Of a stretch of 47,387 nucleotides of DNA, positions 16,825 through 24,936 are shown one piece after another; positions within the stretch are counted from its first letter, which is position 1; each line of letters starts with the position of its first letter. This DNA comes from JAWXBM01 sp034440115 (lineage in GTDB: Bacteria > Pseudomonadota > Gammaproteobacteria > Xanthomonadales > SZUA-36): contig JAWXBM010000123.1 in NCBI GenBank assembly GCA_034440115.1, positions 1 to 47,387 of the forward strand, given 5' to 3'. A program made the position numbers and the translations under genes. The notes under the pieces are model-generated. The model had not been told where the DNA came from and ran no database searches. It saw only the letters and a program-made list of their open reading frames with translations.

Positions 16825-18108
16825 ATGACGAACTCCAGAACATTCGCAATACCCATAGCAATCACCGGAATGGGCGTGATTTCTGCTTATGGGCTGGATG
16901 TCAGTTCATTTTATTCAGGACTACTGCATCATACCCCTGTTATCCGACCGGTAAGTTTGCCAGGCCTGGATCCTTTGACACGTGTTTGGTGGTCGATGGT
17001 GAGTGGATTCAATCCATTGGACTGGATGGATGAACGCGTTGCAGATGGGACCGATGTGGTTGCCCAGTGGGCGATTGCAGCCGCTCAGCAAGCGATGGCG
17101 CAGTCCGGTTTGAAACCCGATCCGGAGCGTTGCGGTGTCGTCCAGGGAACCAGCATGTGCGGGGTCCAGTCGGTAATGTATGCCCAGTCGCAACTGGACC
17201 AGAAAGGCCCGCTGGCCATTCCGCGGAAAACCATGATGAGATCATTGACGAACATGGGCGCGGCGCAAATCGCCATGCACTATGGCATTCATGGTCCAAG
17301 CCTGTCTGTTGCAACGGCTTGCGCTTCAACCCTGGATGCATTGGGAGTGGCTGCCGGACTCATCAACTCGGGTCGCGCCGATGCGGTGATTGTAGGGGGA
17401 ACGGAAGCTGGGCACAGTCCAGAATCGGGTCACCACCTGGATGGATTCATGCCGGCAATGGCTTATGCACCGGCTTTGTTCGGTATGAACTCTTCGGAAC
17501 GAGACGCAAGCAAGGCCTGCCTGCCTTTTGCTGAGAACCGGTCGGGAATTGCTACCAGTGAAGGCGCTGCGGCGTTTGTGCTGGAACGGGCCGAGTTGGC
17601 GGAGCAGCGGGGCGCACGCATCCTTGGTTACCTGGCGGGTTATGGGTCCATTGCCGATGCCTACCATCCAGCAGCGCCAGAGCCGTCCGGCAAGTGGGAG
17701 GCAAGGGCCATGCAATTGGCCATCGATGATGCGGGTTTGTCAGCATCTGAAATCGATGGGCTCTATGCGCATGCAACTGGAACACCTGTTGGCGACACGC
17801 CGGAGATTCGCGCAATTAACCTGGTACATGGGAGTGGTGAACGGCCAATCTGCGTGACCTCCATCAAAGGGCATTTCGGACATGCTGCTGCAGCTTCTGG
17901 AGGGATGTCGCTGATTGCGGGCTTGAATGACATGGCCAATGGACGCTTCCTCAACACCGCCAACACCCTGCAGCTTGACCCGGAGATTGCTTTCGAAGTG
18001 GTATTGGGTCAGCCCAAATCGTACGATGTGCGGGCATTCCAGGTTAATTCCTTTGGGTTTGGAGGGCAAAATGCTTCCATCGTGGTTACCCGCGATCGTA
18101 TTGCCTGA
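16825..18108 (+). CDS. Beta-ketoacyl-ACP synthase II-like condensing enzyme
   Basis: A 427-residue KAS-type thiolase-fold protein. The start at 16825 (MTNSRTFAIPIAITGMGVIS) places the family's first strand correctly; earlier codons in the frame would run through the operator. The full Cys-His-His triad is present: VATACASTLDALGVAAG with Cys near 167, YAHATGTPVGDTPE with His near 317, and IKGHFGHAAAASGG with His near 352. VNSFGFGGQNAS closes the fold. FabF-type enzymes condense acyl groups with malonyl-ACP, which is anabolic, so its place in an otherwise degradative cluster is odd. No acyl carrier protein or acyltransferase gene is adjacent. It is 19 bp ahead of the second acyl-CoA ligase and presumably co-transcribed with it. 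Confidence 0.88.
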   Translation: MTNSRTFAIPIAITGMGVISAYGLDVSSFYSGLLHHTPVIRPVSLPGLDPLTRVWWSMVSGFNPLDWMDERVADGTDVVAQWAIAAAQQAMAQSGLKPDPERCGVVQGTSMCGVQSVMYAQSQLDQKGPLAIPRKTMMRSLTNMGAAQIAMHYGIHGPSLSVATACASTLDALGVAAGLINSGRADAVIVGGTEAGHSPESGHHLDGFMPAMAYAPALFGMNSSERDASKACLPFAENRSGIATSEGAAAFVLERAELAEQRGARILGYLAGYGSIADAYHPAAPEPSGKWEARAMQLAIDDAGLSASEIDGLYAHATGTPVGDTPEIRAINLVHGSGERPICVTSIKGHFGHAAAASGGMSLIAGLNDMANGRFLNTANTLQLDPEIAFEVVLGQPKSYDVRAFQVNSFGFGGQNASIVVTRDRIA

Positions 18109-18127
18109 CCCGGACACCGGCTGAGCG

Positions 18128-19627
18128 ATGCGATTTACCATTGCCGACACGATTGCTGCCAGGTGTTTTGCAAACCCTGATCGAGTTGCCATCGAAATGG
18201 TCGAAACAGGCACCACGTGGTCCTATAAAAACGTCTGGTGCCGGATTCATGCATTGCGCGAGGTGGTGAAAGCGTGCCAGCAGGGGCGACATGGACGCAC
18301 CCTGGGCCTGTTACTGCCCAACGGAGCGGACGCCGCACTGGCCATTGCGGCCTGCCAGATGGAAGGCATAGTCGCCATACCCGTCAATGGCCGGTTGACC
18401 CAGACTGAAATGCAATACATTGCCAGTGATGCTGAGCTGGGAATGGTTCTGACCGGTGGCGATCTGCACTCAAGAGCCTGTGATGCGTTTGAGTCAATGG
18501 GCATCATGGTGCTTGCAAGCGAATCAGTCGACACTCCGGAAAATGCCCCACGCCCCCGGTTGGGGGAAAAGGATACAGGCGACCAGGCGGCGGTTGTTGG
18601 CTACACCTCCGGTACCACCGGTTTTCCCAAGGGTGCGATTTACACGCACGATTACTACAGCATGAATAACTATCGCTGGGGCTGGACTTTCGCTTTGTCC
18701 TACGACCATGTCATGCTCATTGCGGGGCCCATGTTCCACCTCTCATACGCTGGTTTTGCGCTGGCCGGGCTTTCAATCGGTTGCCGCATTCGAATCATGG
18801 AAAAATTCCAGGCGGATGTCGCACTTAAAGAGCTTCGTGATCGTTGCAGCTTTGCCTTCCTGGTGCCCTCGATGGTGGCGATGATCGCCGAGAAATGGCA
18901 GCAACTGGGCATGCCGCCGCTCACCGCCGCGAGGCATATCATCAGCGCCGGTGCACCTTCCACACTGGACCTGCTGCGTACGGAAATGAAAATGTTTCCG
19001 CATGCAAAAATCGCCGAAATGTATGGTTGGACGGAAGGTACATTCGCCACCTATGAGATCAAGAATCTCGAAACCCTGGAGCCTAATAGCGTTGGCTGGC
19101 CAGCCGTTGGCGCCGATGTCGTTATATTCGATAGCCAGGGCGAACCCATTTACCATCATGGTCAGGCTGGTGAGGTTGGCATCCGCAGCGGTGTTGGGTT
19201 TGCTGGCTATCTGGGCAACCCTGAGGCCACTGAACAGTGCTTGCACCGTGGCTACATCATGTCCGGCGATGTAGGTCGCTGGCTACCCGACGGGCGTTTG
19301 TGCATTATCGATCGCACCAAAGACGTGATCATTTCCGGCGGTGAAAACATCTATACAGCAGAAGTGGAACGCGTGCTGCTGGAGCATCCGGCAATTGCCG
19401 AAGCGGCGGTGCTGGGGCTGCCTGATGTGAAATGGGGCGAACTGGTTGCTGCGCTGATTGTGTTGCGGCAGGGAAGGCAATTGGAGGAATCCGAAATTGC
19501 TGAATTCTGCCGTCAACGCATGGCGGCTTACAAGCTTCCACGCAAGCTGCGATTTGTGCTTGAACTGCCACGCAACTCGATGGGTAAAGTACAAAAGTTC
19601 AAGGCTGTAGAGCAATTTATCGACTAG
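18128..19627 (+). CDS. Second AMP-dependent acyl-CoA ligase
   Basis: A 499-residue ANL-superfamily ligase. Motifs in order: phosphate loop GYTSGTTGFPKGAIYTHDYY near residue 157, the adenine-binding EMYGWTEGTFATYE near 297, SGDVGRWLPDGRLCIIDRTK near 378, the hinge DVIISGGENIYTAEVE near 398, and catalytic Lys in NSMGKVQKFKA near the C-terminus. All residues needed for adenylation and thioesterification appear intact. It is not closely similar to the ligase at 11609-13165, so the two probably act on different acids, for example an intact substrate and a shortened ring or side-chain product. It is in an operon with the ketosynthase and converges on an SDR gene 42 bp away. Confidence 0.92.
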   Translation: MRFTIADTIAARCFANPDRVAIEMVETGTTWSYKNVWCRIHALREVVKACQQGRHGRTLGLLLPNGADAALAIAACQMEGIVAIPVNGRLTQTEMQYIASDAELGMVLTGGDLHSRACDAFESMGIMVLASESVDTPENAPRPRLGEKDTGDQAAVVGYTSGTTGFPKGAIYTHDYYSMNNYRWGWTFALSYDHVMLIAGPMFHLSYAGFALAGLSIGCRIRIMEKFQADVALKELRDRCSFAFLVPSMVAMIAEKWQQLGMPPLTAARHIISAGAPSTLDLLRTEMKMFPHAKIAEMYGWTEGTFATYEIKNLETLEPNSVGWPAVGADVVIFDSQGEPIYHHGQAGEVGIRSGVGFAGYLGNPEATEQCLHRGYIMSGDVGRWLPDGRLCIIDRTKDVIISGGENIYTAEVERVLLEHPAIAEAAVLGLPDVKWGELVAALIVLRQGRQLEESEIAEFCRQRMAAYKLPRKLRFVLELPRNSMGKVQKFKAVEQFID

Positions 19628-19669
19628 CCCGCAGCCTGTGATCCGCTTGAAAACGGTGGTCAAGTTGGC

Positions 19670-20422
19670 TCAGAGTTGCTCGCCACCATCAATGCGGATG
19701 ATCTGCCCGGTGATGTGTCGGCCTCCTTCTCCACACAGGTAGACGACCATCGACGCAATGTCTCCCGGTTCACCCATGTGGGCCAGCAAGCTTTGGGAAA
19801 CAGCCTGTTCGCGCAAGGCGTCCGACATCAGGGCACTCATCGGTGTGCGGATAACACCTGGCTCAATGATATTGGCCAGGATGCCAAAAGCTGCACTTTC
19901 ACGTGCAATGGTTTTGGTCAAGGCATTCAAGCCGCCCTTACTGGCTGCATAAGCGCATTGACCCATTCGCCCGACGGAACCGGATGTCGAGCCAATCATC
20001 ACGAATCGTCCGCCATCGCCACTGGCGCGCATCAGAGGGATGCCGAAATGCGCCAGCAGAAAGCCGCTGCGTAAGTTGGCGCGAATGATCCGGTCCCACT
20101 CGTCAATGGGTAGCTTCCAGATAACACCACCCTGCGGTAATGCGGCACAGTGCACGACAAAATCCAGTCGGCCGAAGCGGGTACGGATCTCATCAAAAAC
20201 CAGCTTGACGTCTGACTCACTGCCAGTATCGCACTCGCGGTGGATTGATCCCTCGGGCATCGCCACGTTGTTTGATGCCTTCTTTATATCCAGCCCGACG
20301 GTGCTTGCACCATCAGCTTGCAGCAACTGACAAACGGCTGTGCCCATACCGCCCAGCGCACCGGTTACCAGCGCAACTTTGCCTTGCAGAGGTAACTTGG
20401 CTTGCTGCGTTGGATGGGTCAT
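19670..20422 (-). CDS. Short-chain dehydrogenase/reductase (SDR)
   Basis: A 250-residue classical SDR. The cofactor motif VTGALGGMGTAVCQLL (TGxxGxG) is at residues 19-34, with LDIKKAS after the second strand suggesting NAD preference by the Asp. Catalytic residues are Ser in MIGSTSGSVG near 142, and the YxxxK in YAASKGGLNALTKT near 157. The C-terminal IDGGEQL ending is normal for this class. The reaction is likely oxidation of a secondary alcohol or reduction of a ketone, possibly of a CoA ester or a ring hydroxyl. It is the third gene downstream of the TonB receptor and DapB-like gene, with 28 bp between it and the preceding gene, so it is probably co-transcribed. Confidence 0.9.
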   Translation of the reverse strand: MTHPTQQAKLPLQGKVALVTGALGGMGTAVCQLLQADGASTVGLDIKKASNNVAMPEGSIHRECDTGSESDVKLVFDEIRTRFGRLDFVVHCAALPQGGVIWKLPIDEWDRIIRANLRSGFLLAHFGIPLMRASGDGGRFVMIGSTSGSVGRMGQCAYAASKGGLNALTKTIARESAAFGILANIIEPGVIRTPMSALMSDALREQAVSQSLLAHMGEPGDIASMVVYLCGEGGRHITGQIIRIDGGEQL

Positions 20423-20450
20423 GAGGCGGCGATGCTGATTCTTTGTTGTA

Positions 20451-21497
20451 TTACATTCTCGGTGTGTAAGGTGCGAAGATTGTCGGTAGCAGTATTCCTG
20501 GTGGTGCCTTGATCACTTCCGGAATGGCCCGGATTACTGGGCCGGCTACCGCGTACTGAATCGCTCTGGAGCGATCCCGGAGGCCTTCCGGTTCATCAAG
20601 TTCGATGCGTGCCTTTATTCCTGGAATGCCGCTAATCTGGATATTCCAACCGTCTTTTTCCTCCCAGCCGGGCATGGTTGGATCGACAATCCAAAGCATT
20701 TCTATGGTCAGAAACGGCTTGCCGTCCTTCATGCCATGCCAGCGCCAGCGGAAGTTGACCACGCCGTTGGCAGGCACTGTGCCGACCGGCAGTTCGAGTT
20801 CGGTCTTGGTGATGCCAAACTCATGATCGGTGATCACCTCGTCGAAATCGATTTTCATGGCATGTCCAACGAAGCCAACGACTTCACCGAATATGTGCTG
20901 GAAAACACGTTGCACGCCTTTTACTTCGCGAAAACTTTCGGCTGGCCTGCCTACGCCCATCAGGTCAAAAATAAAGCCCGGTGATCGCACCGGTGAACAA
21001 TCGTAAATCTCGGTGACTTTGATCTGATCAATGTGCGTACAGATGCTGGACATGGCCAACATGATGCGCTCAGTAATAGTTCCCGGATTGATACCGGTGC
21101 CGAACAGCGTGGCATTGCCTTCCTTGCCTGCATCCTCAAAGCTTTTGGCGTATTCCACGCCTAGTGCAGGTGGAAAAGTATGGGCGATGGTGGTGATCAC
21201 ATTTTTGCCGGAACGCAACAAGCGCCGGATGATTTCGTCATGCTCATCCAGACTATCGGCCGGGTTCAAAGGCAAATGCAAAACGACATCTGCATCCAGG
21301 GCGAGAATTTCCTCAACAGAGTTGGTCGCCTTGACTCCCGTGTGCGGCCGGCGTGCGATCTCGCCTGCATCCTTGCCTACTTTGCTATCTGAGTATGCGA
21401 ACAAGCCGACCAATTCGAGATCGGGGTGCTCGATGACATTCCTCAGGCAGGTTTTGCCGATTGAACCCGTGGCCCACTGAATCACTTTATAAGTCAT
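20451..21497 (-). CDS. DapB-fold NAD(P)-dependent dehydrogenase (diaminopentanoate-dehydrogenase-like)
   Basis: A 348-residue Rossmann protein related to dihydrodipicolinate reductase N-terminal domains and to 2,4-diaminopentanoate dehydrogenase-type proteins. The N-terminus YKVIQWATGSIGKTCLR contains the GxxGxxG-like binding loop, and an AYSDSKVGKDAGEIA block and the LHLPLNP segment near residue 75 follow. These proteins are frequent in steroid-degrading actinobacteria and proteobacteria, but their reactions are mostly unknown. It follows the TonB receptor on the same strand with a 102-bp gap that contains a strong hairpin ending 20 bp before the ATG. A clear AGGAA ribosome-binding site lies upstream. 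Substrate is unknown. Confidence 0.75.
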   Translation of the reverse strand: MTYKVIQWATGSIGKTCLRNVIEHPDLELVGLFAYSDSKVGKDAGEIARRPHTGVKATNSVEEILALDADVVLHLPLNPADSLDEHDEIIRRLLRSGKNVITTIAHTFPPALGVEYAKSFEDAGKEGNATLFGTGINPGTITERIMLAMSSICTHIDQIKVTEIYDCSPVRSPGFIFDLMGVGRPAESFREVKGVQRVFQHIFGEVVGFVGHAMKIDFDEVITDHEFGITKTELELPVGTVPANGVVNFRWRWHGMKDGKPFLTIEMLWIVDPTMPGWEEKDGWNIQISGIPGIKARIELDEPEGLRDRSRAIQYAVAGPVIRAIPEVIKAPPGILLPTIFAPYTPRM

Positions 21498-21517
21498 GTA
21501 TTCAGTTCCTGATAAGG

Positions 21518-21541
21518 CACGGCGCCTTTGTCGGCGCCGTG
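21518..21541 (-). other. Intercistronic GC-rich stem-loop
   Basis: CACGGCGCC (21518-21526) pairs perfectly with GGCGCCGTG (21533-21541) around TTTGTC. There is no T-tract on either side, so it is not a classical terminator. It lies between the TonB-receptor stop and the ribosome-binding site of the DapB-like gene. It could stabilise the receptor mRNA or lower expression of the downstream genes. Confidence 0.6.
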
Positions 21542-21599
21542 GTGGGTGAGTGATTGGTTTGTAATCATCCGATGGATAAAGTCACCGGTATAGTCAGCT

Positions 21600-23825
21600 T
21601 CAATAGGTCCAGCGGGCCTGCAAGGTCCAGCTACGAACTGGGTCCAGCGGATACATCCGCGCATCTGGAGCGAGGCCAAACACCGGATTGGCTGCCAGCG
21701 ATCCGGAACCGCCGAAGGAAAAGGTGTACTCATCCGTCAGGTTGCGGCCAATGACAGCGACTTCAAAGTTTTCGCTCAGATCAAGGGCCAGCCTCAGGTC
21801 CCATTTGGTGTAGGCTGACTGCACGAAATTCGCATCATTGGTGGCATCTGTGCGGTGATCATCTCGGTAGTTGGCCGTCAAATCACCGGAAAAACCTATC
21901 GTGTCGGTGATCGGATGTTCATAGCTTGCAGTCAGGCTGCCACTCCACTTCGGCGCAAATGGCAGGTCCACACCTGTCAGGTTGCAGGAGCCCCTGGCCG
22001 GGTTGTTCGGAGCCTGGCCAATGGCACAGGGGCCATCGGGATACCTGTCGAACTGTGCATCCAGGTAGGCCAACGACGCGTTAAAGGTCAGGTTTTCCGT
22101 CGCAGCAAATGCGCCGGATGCTTCCATACCCTTTGAAGTGGCTTCTGCAGCATTGCCGGTAAAGAAGGCAAATACCGTTGTGTTTGGATTGGCATTGATG
22201 GCTGCCGACACCTGCACGTCGTCATATTTCATGTCGAACAAAGCGACCTGGTAAGAAAAACGATCGGAACTACCCTTCAAGCCGATCTCATAGGATTTGG
22301 AGGTTTCGGGTTTGTACTCGAATGCCGACGCAGTCGCATTGGGGATAGCTCCCTGGAAACCGCCAGCCTTGTGGCCCTCAGCATAGCTGGCATACAGCAT
22401 CATGTCATCGTTCGGCCGCCACTTCAGGGTCAGGGAAGGGTCGGTTTCGTTGCCGGACAATGAATCCGTGATATCCGCGGCGACAATTCCTGTGCGCATC
22501 GTGAAAGCATTGGGGCCGGCGAAACGGATGTAATGGGCATCCTTGCTTTCATCGGTATAGCGCACACCGCCCTGCAGGGCCCAGTGCGGGTTGAAATTCC
22601 AGGTCAGGTTTGCATACAGCGAGACGGTTTCGTTTTCCTGGTCAAAATTACGTGCAGAACTGGCCGGCGGTGCGAACAGGGCGCCTGTATCCCGCTGCTC
22701 TGCCAGATCAGCCGTGTGGTAGTAAGCACCCAGGATATATTCGAACGTCTGACCAGTCGGCGAAAGAAAACGGAATTCCTGTGAGGTCTGGTCAAAGTCT
22801 TCACGGAATACCGAATATGCCAAATCTTTCTCAAAGAAATCTGCGTCTGTGCCATGGTTGGTTTCGTATGCAGAGTAACCGGTGATTGAGCTGAACAGGT
22901 GCTCGCCAAACTGGTAGTCGATCTGCAATACACCATTGGTTGTTTCGTTATCGTCAAAATCCGGACCAAGAACGCTGCCGTTTTCCTTGGTACGGTCCAG
23001 GAAACGTCCTGCGATTTTTGACGTCATGACATAGGGATTGCCGGTGCCTTCGAGCGTGGTCATTTCAAACTTACCCATGATGCTCAGATTGCCGGCCTCG
23101 TAAGTGCCGATAAGCCGGCCAGCAAACTCCTCATTGCCCGGCTCATCATCGTCTGTGATGGAGTTATAAATGTAGCCACCCACATTGCGATACTTCACGG
23201 CACCACGCAGCCCGAAACCTTCGGCAACCGGCCCTGACAAAACGCCAGTGATGGTCGGCCCATCCCGCAGAAAGTCGTACTCAGCGGTAACATTGGCTTC
23301 AAATTCGTCAGTCGGGCGACGGGATATGATGCGTACTGCGCCGGCCGAAGTATTCTTACCGACCAGGCTACCCTGGGGTCCACGAAGTACCTCAACTCGT
23401 GCCATATCCAGCCATGGAGTCTGGAACTGGCGTGCATTACCACCGTAGATTTCGTCTACGAACATAACCACGGATTGCTCCAGGGTTGGGCTGCCGGAAC
23501 CAGAACCCAAGCCACGGATAAAGATTGCATCAGCGCCCGGGCTTCGGCCTACGAAAAAGTTGGGTATCCGCTCGTCGATTTCTTCAAAGTTCTGGATCGA
23601 ATCTTTCTCGATGGTCAACCCATCGAGCACTGAAATAGAGATGGGCACGTCAGCGAGGTTTTCCTCGCGTTTTTGTGCGGTAACGATAACCTCTTCCAGC
23701 ATGCCTGCTCGCGATGCACCCGCTTCACTGCTTTGTGCCATGGCCGTGATTGGAAACAATTGCATTATGCAAACGGCAAGTGCCGAGATTCTTAACAATA
23801 TTTTGAATGAAATGTGTGCCTTCAT
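21600..23825 (-). CDS. TonB-dependent outer-membrane receptor
   Basis: A 741-residue outer-membrane barrel with an N-terminal plug. The signal peptide has hydrophobic core ALAVCIMQLFPITAMAQ, cleaved before SSEAGAS. A TonB box EEVIVTAQKREENL follows at about residues 45-58. The plug contains FVGRSPGADAIFIRGLGSGS and RVEVLRGPQGSLVGKNTSAG, then the 22-strand barrel with the conserved DESKDAHYIRFAG and YASYAEGHKAGGFQ segments. It ends in an aromatic residue (QARWTY), as required for barrel assembly. No STN signalling domain is present. In this cluster it most likely imports the growth substrate, which would be too large or too hydrophobic for porins. Two operator-like repeats lie 80-117 bp upstream. 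First gene of a receptor-dehydrogenase-SDR run. Confidence 0.93.
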   Translation of the reverse strand: MKAHISFKILLRISALAVCIMQLFPITAMAQSSEAGASRAGMLEEVIVTAQKREENLADVPISISVLDGLTIEKDSIQNFEEIDERIPNFFVGRSPGADAIFIRGLGSGSGSPTLEQSVVMFVDEIYGGNARQFQTPWLDMARVEVLRGPQGSLVGKNTSAGAVRIISRRPTDEFEANVTAEYDFLRDGPTITGVLSGPVAEGFGLRGAVKYRNVGGYIYNSITDDDEPGNEEFAGRLIGTYEAGNLSIMGKFEMTTLEGTGNPYVMTSKIAGRFLDRTKENGSVLGPDFDDNETTNGVLQIDYQFGEHLFSSITGYSAYETNHGTDADFFEKDLAYSVFREDFDQTSQEFRFLSPTGQTFEYILGAYYHTADLAEQRDTGALFAPPASSARNFDQENETVSLYANLTWNFNPHWALQGGVRYTDESKDAHYIRFAGPNAFTMRTGIVAADITDSLSGNETDPSLTLKWRPNDDMMLYASYAEGHKAGGFQGAIPNATASAFEYKPETSKSYEIGLKGSSDRFSYQVALFDMKYDDVQVSAAINANPNTTVFAFFTGNAAEATSKGMEASGAFAATENLTFNASLAYLDAQFDRYPDGPCAIGQAPNNPARGSCNLTGVDLPFAPKWSGSLTASYEHPITDTIGFSGDLTANYRDDHRTDATNDANFVQSAYTKWDLRLALDLSENFEVAVIGRNLTDEYTFSFGGSGSLAANPVFGLAPDARMYPLDPVRSWTLQARWTY

Positions 23826-23905
23826 GCTTGCCGTCTCCCTGTTTAGATCAAGGTATTAATGTATAAACAACTTTCCGCACGAGTATGCGCGAGGCCTTTT
23901 AGATA

Positions 23906-23920
23906 GTCAATTAACTTGCA
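23906..23920. promoter_or_regulatory. Operator-like inverted repeat, site 4a (asymmetric variant)
   Basis: GTCAATTAACTTGCA has a perfect left half and the CTTGC-type right half seen in sites 3 and 8. It lies 81 bp upstream of the TonB-receptor start. Confidence 0.55.
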
Positions 23921-23927
23921 CATAAAA

Positions 23928-23942
23928 GTCAAGATAGTTGCG
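23928..23942. promoter_or_regulatory. Operator-like inverted repeat, site 4b (degenerate)
   Basis: GTCAAGATAGTTGCG matches the GTCAA-N5-TTG framework but has a weak right end. It begins 22 bp after the start of site 4a, which is two helical turns, so a tandem arrangement on one DNA face is possible. It may also be chance. Confidence 0.35.
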
Positions 23943-23974
23943 TTTAACCAGTCTGGAAGCAATCCCGATCAGAG

Positions 23975-24860
23975 TTAAGACGGGATATTTTTGGCAGAGT
24001 CGCGCAAGGCTGGCAGGTCATTGAAGAATGAACGAATTGCCCAGAAGTAGTGACCAGCACCCCACAGGTAAAACAGGGATGAAATTACCATGCCATAACG
24101 AGTTCCGACCGCCTGTGAGCCAGTGCTTGCAATCAAAGCGTCTATGATAAGGCCAACAATCCACGGCCCTAGGCCGAGCCCGATCAAACTGGTCAGGAGT
24201 AACAGAATTGCGCTTGCAGTGGCGCGCTCGTTGGCCCGAACGTAGTTGTGCAACATTGAGACCGTAGGGCCGAGATAGGTAAAGTGCAGCACGCCAGGTA
24301 TTACCAGCAGCAACATGGATACAATCCAGTTTTGCTGTATAAAACCGAGCATATAGAGCGGACCGGACAATAGCACGCCAATGGCCGGGACGCCGGCATA
24401 CCAGCGCGCATCACGTCTGGCCACCCGGTCAGCAAGAAAGCCGCCTAGCAATAATCCTATAGCAGAAGCCGCCCCCACGGTGACTCCAAAGGCAATTCCG
24501 GCCTGAGCATAGCTGACGGCAAAAGCACGAATGAAGAAAGGAGCGGTAAACTGGTGGGTGCCATAAGCCGCAACCGTCACGATCACGCAGCCGATGATGG
24601 AATGGCGTATGGTCGGAGCGCGAAACATTCGTTTGGCAACTTCGAGTAGCGAACTGGTTGCAGGAACCGCATGTTCAGCGACGCTGGATGCCGCATCCAG
24701 CGCTCCGCGCGGTGGCTCGCGCAAGCTAAAGCGAATCAGCACGGCCAGTATCAGGCCAGGAATCCCTGCCAGGACAAAGGCCAGGGCGCCAGCCATAATG
24801 CTGCGCTACCCAGCCACCGGCGAACGCGATCAGGATTTGTCCCACTGAGCAGCCCGCAGC
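23975..24860 (-). pseudogene. MFS transporter pseudogene: N-terminal third missing and one frameshift
   Basis: The minus-strand frame from 24796 to 23975 encodes the last two thirds of an MFS permease: FVLAGIPGLILAVLIRFSLR, then helices such as HSIIGCVIVTVAAYGTHQF, GAASAIGLLLGGFLADRVAR and ILLLLTSLIGLGLGPWIVG. Upstream of 24787 the match continues in another frame as QILIAFAGGWVAQHYGWR, the standard segment before FVLAGIPG, so a single base is missing or added at about 24787. Still further upstream the frame meets a stop at about 24880, and no first three or four helices are found. The gene is therefore broken twice and could not make a 12-helix carrier. An intact MFS gene at 37280-38626 may have taken over. 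Confidence 0.85.
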
Positions 24861-24887
24861 AGTAGCCGGTTTTCAGAGTCCTTGAGC

Positions 24888-24914
24888 AGCCGGAACGGCA
24901 AATCAGTTCCGGCT
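24888..24914 (-). other. Perfect 9-bp stem-loop after the amidohydrolase gene
   Basis: AGCCGGAAC (24888-24896) pairs with GTTCCGGCT (24906-24914) around a 9-base loop. It begins 23 bp beyond the amidohydrolase stop and precedes the MFS remnant on the same strand. No T-tract follows, so it may be a rho-dependent or processing hairpin protecting the amidohydrolase transcript end. Confidence 0.45.
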
Positions 24915-24936
24915 TCGCTGTAGGGTGCTTTACGCT

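Noticed and set aside
24840..24930. An out-of-frame minus-strand reading just after the amidohydrolase stop that ends RLLLRAAQWDKS
   Set aside because: No start and no recognised family; it overlaps a hairpin and the MFS remnant, so it is probably chance.
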